NCBI GenBank assembly: GCA_016930735.1
Contig: JAFGGF010000164.1
Span: 1-7,851 of the forward strand
Direction of reading: 5' to 3'
Origin: Prolixibacteraceae bacterium
GTDB lineage: Bacteria > Bacteroidota > Bacteroidia > Bacteroidales > Prolixibacteraceae
DNA length: 7,851 bases
This document shows, in pieces, positions 1 through 5,696 of the stretch. The notes beneath the pieces are model-generated. The model ran no database searches, was not told the DNA's origin, and saw only the letters and a list, made by a program, of their open reading frames with translations. Position numbers and translations under genes: made by a program. Position 1 is the stretch's first letter; each line of letters begins with the position of its first letter.

Positions 1-563
1 GAATTATACAGGTCATTTGTTTTTGCTACAACTTCAAAATTATTCTCCTCAACCAATGCACTGGTATATAAAAACTGATAATTACTGTCAGTCTTTAAAT
101 GGATCATCCCATTTTCATCAAGGAATTTTTTATACTTTGAAATAAAATTAATAGAAGTAAGGCGTTTATTGGCTTTTTTCATCTGAGGATCAGGGAAAGT
201 CAGCCAGATTTCACTTATTTCTCCCTTTCCGAAAAAACGGTCAATAATTTCAATATTTGTTCGAATAAATCCAACATTTTTCAATTTATGTTCGAACGAT
301 TGTTTGGCACCTTTCCAGATGCGGGCTCCTTTAATATCAACACCTATAAAATTTTTACCGGGAAACCTTTCGGCAAGCTTAACTGAGTATTCTCCTTTTC
401 CGCAGCCAAGTTCAAGAATGATTGGATTTGTATTTCTGAAAAACTCTTTCGCCCACTTCCCTTTTAAAAAATGGTCGGAATTTAATACATCCTTATAAGG
501 AGCCTGAATAACGTGGTTAAACGATTCCATTTCCCGGAATTTCTGAAGCTTGCCTTTTCCCAC
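1..563 (-). CDS. trmB: tRNA (guanine-N7-)-methyltransferase TrmB, C-terminus cut by window edge
   Basis: TrmB transfers a methyl group from S-adenosylmethionine to N7 of G46 in the tRNA variable loop; it is cytoplasmic. I translated 187 residues from a GTG at 563-561. The N-terminus (VGKGKLQKFREMESF) is the form expected in Bacteroidota TrmB, which supports GTG over the in-frame ATG 11 codons later. The Rossmann SAM-binding motif ELGCGKGEYS is at residues 51-60, followed by the second acidic position in GVDIKG (D76). The family signature WLTFPDPQMKKANKRLTS is at about 120-137, and HLKTDS at 155-160. The PDPQ replaces the PDPW of proteobacterial enzymes, as is usual in this phylum. No frameshift was seen; roughly 30-60 C-terminal residues should lie beyond position 1. 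It starts 6 bases after the gldH stop, with no obvious Shine-Dalgarno, so it is probably translated from the gldH message. Identification is very secure; the start is likely. Confidence 0.93.
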   Translation of the reverse strand, partial: MGKGKLQKFREMESFNHVIQAPYKDVLNSDHFLKGKWAKEFFRNTNPIILELGCGKGEYSVKLAERFPGKNFIGVDIKGARIWKGAKQSFEHKLKNVGFIRTNIEIIDRFFGKGEISEIWLTFPDPQMKKANKRLTSINFISKYKKFLDENGMIHLKTDSNYQFLYTSALVEENNFEVVAKTNDLYN

Positions 564-569
564 GGTTTA

Positions 570-1040
570 TCAGTTTATTTTTTCGACCCTGATTCCAAAA
601 TCATTGACTCCTTTTAAAACATCGTTGCGCATTCCCTGCTGAACATCAATCCTGTATTTTCCGGTATCGGGGAAAAAAATATTATTTCTGAAAAGCAGTT
701 TATTGTCCCTGAACTTTCCATGGCCCTGACCAAACCACCTTCCTGATGGATCAGCAAGCATAAATTCAACTGTGTCGGTTAAAACTGTACTTTCTGGTGA
801 TGCAATGGATACAAAAAGCCAGATATTACTAAAGGGATAATCAACTGTATTCCGAAGATTAAAATACAGATTGTAATTTGTGACAGTATCCTGAATATGA
901 AACGAATAATTTAATACCGAATCTTTATTCCAACCCATATTTGAGATATGACTGTAACTTTCGTAAATCCTGTTATTATCACAGGCATTAAATAATAAAA
1001 TAAAACAAACCAATATAAAAAGAAAACCATTCAACCTCAT
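570..1040 (-). CDS. gldH: Gliding motility lipoprotein GldH
   Basis: Complete 156-residue lipoprotein of the GldH family. The signal peptide has a basic start (MRLNG), a hydrophobic core at about 6-17 and a lipobox FNAC, giving lipidated Cys20. The mature part carries family-typical blocks: RIYESYSHI (24-32), YNLYFNLRNTVDYPFSNIWLFV (56-77), FMLADPSGRWFGQGHGKFRD (93-112), FPDTGKYRIDVQQGMR (123-138) and DFGIRVEK (147-154). In Flavobacterium johnsoniae GldH is needed for gliding and chitin use, and is linked with the machinery tied to type IX secretion. Many non-gliding Bacteroidota also keep it, so its presence alone does not prove motility. The ATG overlaps the ricT stop by 4 bases (ATGA), which implies translational coupling, and trmB follows after 6 bases. 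It is expected to sit in a cell envelope membrane facing the periplasm. The family call is firm; the role in this organism is inference. Confidence 0.92.
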   Translation of the reverse strand: MRLNGFLFILVCFILLFNACDNNRIYESYSHISNMGWNKDSVLNYSFHIQDTVTNYNLYFNLRNTVDYPFSNIWLFVSIASPESTVLTDTVEFMLADPSGRWFGQGHGKFRDNKLLFRNNIFFPDTGKYRIDVQQGMRNDVLKGVNDFGIRVEKIN

Positions 1041-2167
1041 CCGTTTCTTTCTTTATTTTGTGGTGGTCTTTTTGAAAAACGTTTTTTCCTCCTTTGATGT
1101 TTTTGTTTTGGATTATCAAAGCGGGTTAAATCATCCTGCCCGACATTGTTGTGAAACTTTTCTTCCTTAGGAAGTTTGTCAATGATATCAAATTTCAGGT
1201 TTTCAGGGTGTTTCCCTCTTTTATTCATTCTGATAATTTCATTAACCTTATCAACCGGAACCGGTATCTGGCTTGAAATATTCTGATTTTGCGGTGCATA
1301 CCAGTAAATGCGGTTAAATATATCTGCCTTTTGAAATACAAATGTTTCATTTTCGGTTTTCAAAGGAATATTATTGGGTGGAAAATCTTTCTGTGCGTCA
1401 ACATAGGCATCTACCTCAAAATTGAGGCAACATTTTAATTTTCCGCATTGCCCGGCCAGTTTTTGCGGGTTTAAAGAAATTTCCTGAAAACGTGCCGCAT
1501 TTGTACTGACCGAAACAAAACTGCAAATCCATGTAGCACAGCAAAGTTCCCTGCCGCAGGGTCCAATTCCTCCAATCCTTCCTGCTTCCTGCCTTGCCCC
1601 GATTTGTTTCATTTCTACCCTTATACGGAATGTCTCGGCAAGGACACGGATCAGTTGCCGGAAATCAACACGTTCATCAGCTATATAATAAAAGATGGCC
1701 TTTGTTTTATCTCCCTGGTATTCAACATCACCGATTTTCATATCGAGTTTCAGGTCGGCAGCGATTTGCCTCGATTTAATCATTGTACTGTGTTCCAGGG
1801 AAATGGCTTCTCTCCACTTATCCAGGTCAACCTCTTTGGCTTTCCTGTAAATTTTCCGGAAATCACCATTTACCACAGTTACCTTATGCTTTTTCATTTG
1901 CTCCAGCACCAGGTCGCCTGTAAGGGTAACAATACCAATGTCGTGACCGGGATTTCCTTCAACAGCAACAATATCGCCCGGAACTATCCTGAGATTATTT
2001 ATATTCCGGTAATAATCTTTCCTTGTATTTTTAAACCTGATTTCAACAATTTCATCAGGATTGGCAATGTTTTTAACATCACTGAGCCAGTCGGTAACAT
2101 TTAGTTTGGAACATGTGCCGGACATATCGTTACAAAATCCCCGCTCAATTGTATCAGGTTTTTCCAT
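1037..2167 (-). CDS. ricT: PSP1-domain regulatory iron-sulfur protein, RicT/YaaT family
   Basis: Cytoplasmic PSP1-domain protein, 376 residues from the preferred start. In Bacillus subtilis the homologue RicT (YaaT) joins RicA and RicF in an Fe-S-bearing complex that affects RNase Y mRNA processing, sporulation and competence; the role in Bacteroidota is not settled. The family core includes SKLNVTDWLSD (20-30), VEIRFKNTRKDYYRN (41-55) and GDIVAVEGNPGHDIGIV (64-80). The cysteine motifs are GPCGRELCC (202-210) and AGQCGKLKCC (238-247), with Cys204, 209, 210, 241, 246 and 247 as likely cluster ligands plus Cys215. The tail from about 355 is highly basic (KQKHQRRKKRFSKR) and probably disordered or nucleic-acid binding. 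The frame is open up to an ATG at 2245 (402 residues), but the extra 26 residues do not look like the family. ATG 2167 places SKLNVTDWLS at the usual distance and has GGGAAGA about 10 bases upstream. It lies downstream of holB and overlaps gldH. Confidence 0.9.
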   Translation of the reverse strand: MEKPDTIERGFCNDMSGTCSKLNVTDWLSDVKNIANPDEIVEIRFKNTRKDYYRNINNLRIVPGDIVAVEGNPGHDIGIVTLTGDLVLEQMKKHKVTVVNGDFRKIYRKAKEVDLDKWREAISLEHSTMIKSRQIAADLKLDMKIGDVEYQGDKTKAIFYYIADERVDFRQLIRVLAETFRIRVEMKQIGARQEAGRIGGIGPCGRELCCATWICSFVSVSTNAARFQEISLNPQKLAGQCGKLKCCLNFEVDAYVDAQKDFPPNNIPLKTENETFVFQKADIFNRIYWYAPQNQNISSQIPVPVDKVNEIIRMNKRGKHPENLKFDIIDKLPKEEKFHNNVGQDDLTRFDNPKQKHQRRKKRFSKRPPQNKERNG

Positions 2168-2294
2168 ATTATTCAGTTCTTCCCGGGATAAGCTGTAAAT
2201 CCACTTTCCCAAAGTCGTACAAAAATAATTAATTAACTGATGCATAAAAAGTATAGGGAATAAAATAATCAGGATAGTATTTTACAGGTAATAA

Positions 2295-3422
2295 CTATTT
2301 TTTCAGGATTTTGGCCATTTTCAGGGCAACATCCATAAATATAATCCTTGGATTCCCATTCATGGAAATATGCTTAAATGCAAGGTCGAATTCTGAATAC
2401 ATCTGTAAAACATTTCTTTCGTTTACAAAAGGTGAAAAATCGTTCCCCCAGGACTTTTCTTCCTTGTTTAAATATACCAAATCCGGATTTTTAAGGTTCA
2501 AAATAAAATATTCACGAACAAGCCGTAAAGCATATTCCAAAAAACTCTTTTGTTTTTCCCTGCCAATCCTGGCAATTTCTTCTGACCATTCAATCAAAGG
2601 GATTGGCCTTTCGATGGTATAAGCTGCACGCATTAATTCTTTTAATTTAGCCAAATAATAAAGCTTGTCTTCATCGGGATTTAAAAATTCAATGGCTTTC
2701 AGGTAATTCCCATTTGAAAGGTGGACAACTTCTTCGATGGTATCTTCATCAAATTCTCCTGGTTTTGATAATGCCTTTCTCATTGAATCATTATCAATGA
2801 AGGGAATGCTGACCAACTGTGCCCTTGACCGGATCGTATTGATAATATTTTCTTCGTCTTCCGAAATCAACAGAAAAAGGGTTTTGTTTGGTGGCTCCTC
2901 AATCATTTTTAATAATTTGTTTGCACATGCTTTGTGCATTTTTTCAGGTAGCCAGATAATCATAAATTTAAATTCCGACTCAAATGATTTCAGATTCAGT
3001 TTTTTAAGGATAGATTCACTTTCTTTTTCATAAATTAAACCCTGTGAGTTCTCAACGTTGATTTCTTTTAACCACTGGTTCAAAGTAAAATATGGTGATT
3101 TCAGCATGAACTCCCTCCACTGTACAATAAAATCATCGCTTACCGGATTTTTTATATTACCTTGTTTGAATACCGGAAATACAAAATGAAGGTCAGGGTG
3201 GATTAATTTGCTGAACTTCCTGCACGAAGGGCAGGTCCCACAGGAGTCATCTTCACTTCTGTCCCTGCACGAAACATACTGGGCATATGCCAGTGCAAGG
3301 GGTAATTTTCCTGTACCCTCAGGTCCGGCAAATAACTGTGCATGGCTGACTCGTTCTTCTTTTACCGATTTTATCAGCCTGTTTTTTACTTCTTTTTGCC
3401 CTACAACATCCCGAAAAAACAT
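2295..3422 (-). CDS. holB: DNA polymerase III subunit delta' (clamp-loader subunit)
   Basis: Clamp-loader subunit delta', which helps load the beta sliding clamp at the replisome. It is complete at 375 residues; MFFRDVVGQ is the typical beginning in Bacteroidota. The AAA+ fold is clear: SHAQLFAGPEGTGKL (26-40) at the Walker A position, a four-cysteine zinc module (Cys52, 61, 64, 67), HPDLHFVFPV (75-84), FKFMIIWLPEKMHKACANKLLKMIEEPP (151-178) at the Walker B to sensor region, and TIRSRAQLV (196-204) at the SRC position. Walker A keeps the lysine but has Leu40 where Ser or Thr would bind Mg-ATP, and the Walker B Asp-Glu pair is absent. That fits a delta' that does not hydrolyse ATP. The stop is followed by 49 bases, then the open frame of ricT. 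It is transcribed divergently from pgk. AAAGGG lies only 2 bases before the ATG, too close for a normal Shine-Dalgarno. Confidence 0.94.
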   Translation of the reverse strand: MFFRDVVGQKEVKNRLIKSVKEERVSHAQLFAGPEGTGKLPLALAYAQYVSCRDRSEDDSCGTCPSCRKFSKLIHPDLHFVFPVFKQGNIKNPVSDDFIVQWREFMLKSPYFTLNQWLKEINVENSQGLIYEKESESILKKLNLKSFESEFKFMIIWLPEKMHKACANKLLKMIEEPPNKTLFLLISEDEENIINTIRSRAQLVSIPFIDNDSMRKALSKPGEFDEDTIEEVVHLSNGNYLKAIEFLNPDEDKLYYLAKLKELMRAAYTIERPIPLIEWSEEIARIGREKQKSFLEYALRLVREYFILNLKNPDLVYLNKEEKSWGNDFSPFVNERNVLQMYSEFDLAFKHISMNGNPRIIFMDVALKMAKILKK

Positions 3423-3452
3423 ATCCCTTTGCTTAATTTTTTATGAATTTCC

Positions 3453-3460
3453 CAAAATTA
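3453..3460 (-). promoter_or_regulatory. Possible Bacteroidota -7 element for the holB operon
   Basis: On the minus strand this reads TAATTTTG, a match to the Bacteroidota -7 consensus TAnnTTTG, 30 bases before the holB ATG. At the expected 19-base spacing the -33 position reads TGTG, one mismatch from TTTG. The sequence is A+T rich, so a chance match is possible. Confidence 0.4.
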
Positions 3461-3548
3461 GATTTTTTATTGGTAACCACACAGGTTATCTATTCTTTAA
3501 ATTCATTTAACCGGAATTTCAGAGCCATGCCCACACGTGATAATTTCT

Positions 3549-3556
3549 TATCTTTG
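3549..3556 (+). promoter_or_regulatory. Possible Bacteroidota -7 element for pgk
   Basis: TATCTTTG matches the -7 consensus TAnnTTTG, 30 bases before the pgk ATG. The -33 position at 19-base spacing reads CATG, a poor match to TTTG, so only the -7 half is supported. The leader between here and the ATG is very A+T rich (ATTTAAATCTTTAAATTACC) with no Shine-Dalgarno, as is usual in this phylum. Confidence 0.4.
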
Positions 3557-3586
3557 ATTCAAATTTAAATCTTTAAATTACCTAAA

Positions 3587-4780
3587 ATGCAAACAATAGA
3601 TACTTACGATTTTTCAGGAAAGAAAGCATTAATCCGTGTTGATTTTAATGTGCCGTTAGATGAAAATTTTGTTGTAACCGACGATACCCGTATCAAGGCA
3701 GCATTGCCCACTATCAAAAAAGTAATTGAATCGGGGGGTGCTGCAATTATCATGTCACATTTCGGAAGACCAAAATCGGGCCCCGAAGATAAATACTCGA
3801 TGAAGCACCTGGTTGGACATTTCAGCAAATTGCTTGAAGTTGAAGTAAAACTTGCACCCGATTGTATTGGTGAAGAAGTTAAAAACATTGCCAATGCGCT
3901 TCAGCCTGGTGAAGTTTTATTACTCGAAAACCTGCGATTTCATAAAGGTGAAGAAAAAGGAGATGAAGAATTTGCCGCCCAGCTTTCAGCAAACGGCGAC
4001 TGTTGGATTAATGATGCTTTCGGGACCGCTCACCGTGCGCATGCTTCAACTGCAGTAATGGCCAAATTTTTCCCGAACGATAAAATGTTTGGCTACCTGA
4101 TTGAAAGCGAAGTTGAAAGCCTCGATAAAGTATTAAAAAGCCCAAGCCGCCCGTTAACAGCAATTATGGGCGGTGCTAAAGTATCAACAAAAATTACCAT
4201 TATTGAAAATCTTCTCGACAAAGTTGACAACCTGATCCTTGGCGGTGGTATGACCTATACTTTTGTAAAAGCCGATGGCGGAACAATTGGTGATTCAATT
4301 TGTGAAAATGATTTTCTGGAAACAGCAAAAAATATTGAAAAACTTGCTGCCGAAAAAGGTGTTAAAATTTATATGGCCACCGATGTCGTTGCAGCAGATA
4401 GCTTTAGCCCGGATGCAAATACACAGGTAGTTGCTGCAGGTGCAATCCCTGACGGATGGCAGGGATTGGATGCCGGTCCTGAAAGTATAAAAATGCTAAA
4501 AAAGGTTATAGAAGAATCGGGGACTATTTTATGGAATGGGCCGGTTGGTGTTTTCGAATTCGAAAAATTTGCTGTTGGTTCAAAAGCTGTTGGCGATGCA
4601 ATTGTTGCTGCAACGAAAAAAGGTGCATTTTCGCTTGTCGGCGGTGGCGATTCAGTTGCATGTGTAAATAAATTCGGATTTACCGATGGTGTTTCATACA
4701 TATCAACAGCAGGAGGTGCTTTGCTCGAATACCTTGAAGGTAAAAGCCTTCCGGGTGTTGCTGCTGTCCGTGGAGAATAA
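3587..4780 (+). CDS. pgk: Phosphoglycerate kinase
   Basis: Glycolytic and gluconeogenic enzyme that interconverts 1,3-bisphosphoglycerate + ADP and 3-phosphoglycerate + ATP in the cytoplasm. It is complete at 397 residues, the usual bacterial length. N-domain substrate motifs are intact: RVDFNVP (17-23), DTR (33-35), SHFGRP (57-62), LLLENLRFHKGEEKGDEEFA (111-130) and NDAFGTAHRAHAST (142-155), giving the basic patch Arg35, Arg61, Arg117 and Arg150. C-domain nucleotide motifs are GGAKVSTK (195-202), LGGGMTYTF (218-226), WNGPVGVFE (316-324), GGGDS (352-356) and STAGGALLEYLEG (373-385). No unusual residues were seen. It stands as a single-gene unit, divergent from the holB operon and closed by a terminator 22 bases after the stop. 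Codon use looks more regular than in the neighbouring minus-strand genes, as expected for a highly expressed gene (impression, not calculated). Confidence 0.98.
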   Translation: MQTIDTYDFSGKKALIRVDFNVPLDENFVVTDDTRIKAALPTIKKVIESGGAAIIMSHFGRPKSGPEDKYSMKHLVGHFSKLLEVEVKLAPDCIGEEVKNIANALQPGEVLLLENLRFHKGEEKGDEEFAAQLSANGDCWINDAFGTAHRAHASTAVMAKFFPNDKMFGYLIESEVESLDKVLKSPSRPLTAIMGGAKVSTKITIIENLLDKVDNLILGGGMTYTFVKADGGTIGDSICENDFLETAKNIEKLAAEKGVKIYMATDVVAADSFSPDANTQVVAAGAIPDGWQGLDAGPESIKMLKKVIEESGTILWNGPVGVFEFEKFAVGSKAVGDAIVAATKKGAFSLVGGGDSVACVNKFGFTDGVSYISTAGGALLEYLEGKSLPGVAAVRGE

Positions 4781-4802
4781 ACAAAAAACACTAAATATTT
4801 CC

Positions 4803-4831
4803 GGGCCCGGGCAATTGCTTCGGGCCTTTTT
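4803..4831 (+). terminator. Intrinsic terminator after pgk
   Basis: The 6-bp all-GC stem GGCCCG (4804-4809) pairs with CGGGCC (4821-4826), extended by G-U pairs at the outer end (4803/4827) and inside (4810/4820, 4811/4819). The loop is about 7-11 bases and a TTTTT run (4827-4831) follows. It is the strongest G+C patch in the local A+T-rich sequence. The 5' side also lies within a 10-base perfect palindrome (4801-4810), which could form a competing small fold. Confidence 0.85.
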
Positions 4832-4873
4832 CGTTTATTAAACTCAATCTTTAACTTAAAATTTAATCAGAAA

Positions 4874-5302
4874 ATGACTGAAAAAACTTCAAAAATTGAT
4901 GAAATCTTTCCGGGATTTAATTGTTGCCAAACTGTATTCAGCCTGTTTGCTCCTGAAATCGGATTGGATGAAAACACTGCCTTAAAAATTGCCAGTGGCT
5001 TTGGCGGGGGTATGGCATGTGCCGAAACCTGTGGTGCTGTGACCGGTTCGTATATGGTAATAGGGTATAAGCACGGAAATGCCAACAGCGACCCGGATGC
5101 CAAAGCTAATACCAAATCTTTAATAAAGAAGTTTAATGAAAAATTTATTACAGAGCAGGGTTCTTTAATATGTAAAAAACTGATTGGTTATGATATTTCA
5201 AAACCGGAAGAAGCAGAAGCTGCAAGTGAAGCAGGAGCCTTTTTAAAAAAATGCCCCCTTTTTATAAAAACTGCTTGTAAAATTCTGGAAGAAGACTTTT
5301 AA
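4874..5302 (+). CDS. C_GCAxxG_C_C (CGAxxG) family putative redox-active protein
   Basis: Small cytoplasmic cysteine-rich protein of 142 residues, matching the roughly 140-residue length of the C_GCAxxG_C_C family, which has four conserved cysteines and a CGAxxG motif. The family is annotated only as putatively redox active; no reaction is established. Visible motifs: FNCCQTVF with Cys17/18 (15-22), GFGGGMACAETCGAVTGSY (42-60) with Cys49 and Cys53 and the CGAVTG signature at 53-58, SLICKKLIGYD with Cys100 (97-107), and KKCPLFIKTACKILEE with Cys127 and Cys135 (125-140). Seven cysteines in all, three more than the family minimum; Cys49 and Cys53 make a CxxxC pair. There is no signal peptide or membrane segment. 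It lies between the pgk terminator and a DUF2892 gene 56 bases downstream, ahead of a shared terminator, so the two may be cotranscribed. No clear promoter element was found upstream. Family call firm, function unknown. Confidence 0.9.
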   Translation: MTEKTSKIDEIFPGFNCCQTVFSLFAPEIGLDENTALKIASGFGGGMACAETCGAVTGSYMVIGYKHGNANSDPDAKANTKSLIKKFNEKFITEQGSLICKKLIGYDISKPEEAEAASEAGAFLKKCPLFIKTACKILEEDF

Positions 5303-5358
5303 AACCGAACTTATTTCTTTGCATTTCGTTATAAAAAAAAACTTTAAAAATTTGAATT

Positions 5359-5547
5359 ATGAAATGTAATGTTGGATCTGTTGACAGATTATTAAGAATT
5401 ATTTTAGGACTTATAATTGCCATACTTGGTGTAGTATTCAGCAGTTATTGGGGGCTCATTGGTATAATTCCTCTTGCTACAGGACTTTTTAAATGGTGCC
5501 CCATCTATGTTCCTTTTAAAATTTCAACCATAAAAAAGGCGAATTAA
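5359..5547 (+). CDS. DUF2892 (YgaP-like) small inner-membrane protein
   Basis: 62-residue membrane protein. The family pattern is clear: an N-terminal NVGSVDRLLRIILG (4-17), two hydrophobic segments at about 12-27 and 32-45 separated by SSYW, and a C-terminal GLFKWCPIY (42-50) followed by KIST (54-57). The CPxY cysteine (Cys47) is a family feature, and Cys3 lies near the N-terminus. DUF2892 domains also occur as the membrane part of YgaP-type rhodanese proteins, which handle sulfane sulfur; here there is no rhodanese domain, so a sulfur role is only suggested by analogy. It is preceded by a 56-base A+T-rich spacer including nine consecutive A residues (5333-5341) and followed by a strong terminator. 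It probably shares a transcript with the CGAxxG-family gene upstream. Length and motifs argue for a complete gene despite its size. Confidence 0.87.
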   Translation: MKCNVGSVDRLLRIILGLIIAILGVVFSSYWGLIGIIPLATGLFKWCPIYVPFKISTIKKAN

Positions 5548-5557
5548 TTTTTACATC

Positions 5558-5581
5558 AAGCCCGGCTTTCCGGGCTTTTTT
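5558..5581 (+). terminator. Intrinsic terminator after the DUF2892 gene
   Basis: A perfect 8-bp hairpin, AAGCCCGG (5558-5565) with CCGGGCTT (5570-5577), loop CTTT, running into six T residues (5576-5581). It lies 10 bases after the stop codon and insulates the two small genes from the mannosidase gene. Confidence 0.9.
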
Positions 5582-5628
5582 GTTGATTTTTAATTACTTT
5601 TAAAATAAATCAGAAATCAATCTTTTTT

Positions 5629-5636
5629 TATTTTTG
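5629..5636 (+). promoter_or_regulatory. Possible Bacteroidota -7 element for the mannosidase gene
   Basis: TATTTTTG fits TAnnTTTG, placed between the terminator at 5558-5581 and the ATG at 5697, which would give a leader of about 50-60 bases. The -33 position reads TAAA, not TTTG, so support is weak. A promoter is needed somewhere in this gap because the terminator separates the gene from upstream transcription. Confidence 0.35.
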
Positions 5637-5696
5637 TCTTCTCTTAACTCAGAAATTTGTGATCTGAACCAATTTAAAACTGAAAAAAAGATATCA

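Noticed and set aside
304..498. Plus-strand 64-codon open frame over trmB
   Set aside because: Antisense to the SAM-binding region of trmB; no supporting motifs.
1604..2104. Plus-strand 166-codon open frame opposite ricT
   Set aside because: Antisense to well-conserved ricT sequence; its translation has no recognisable domain and no start context.
3534..3539. CACGTG palindrome upstream of pgk
   Set aside because: Six bases only, no repeated copy or larger dyad around it; expected by chance.
4369..4791. Minus-strand 140-codon open frame over the 3' half of pgk
   Set aside because: Lies opposite conserved pgk motifs such as GGGDS and STAGGA, and has low-complexity composition typical of shadow frames.
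5333..5341. Run of nine A residues before the DUF2892 gene as a phase-variable or slippery tract
   Set aside because: It is intergenic, upstream of the start codon, and such runs are common in A+T-rich leaders here; no frame change depends on it.
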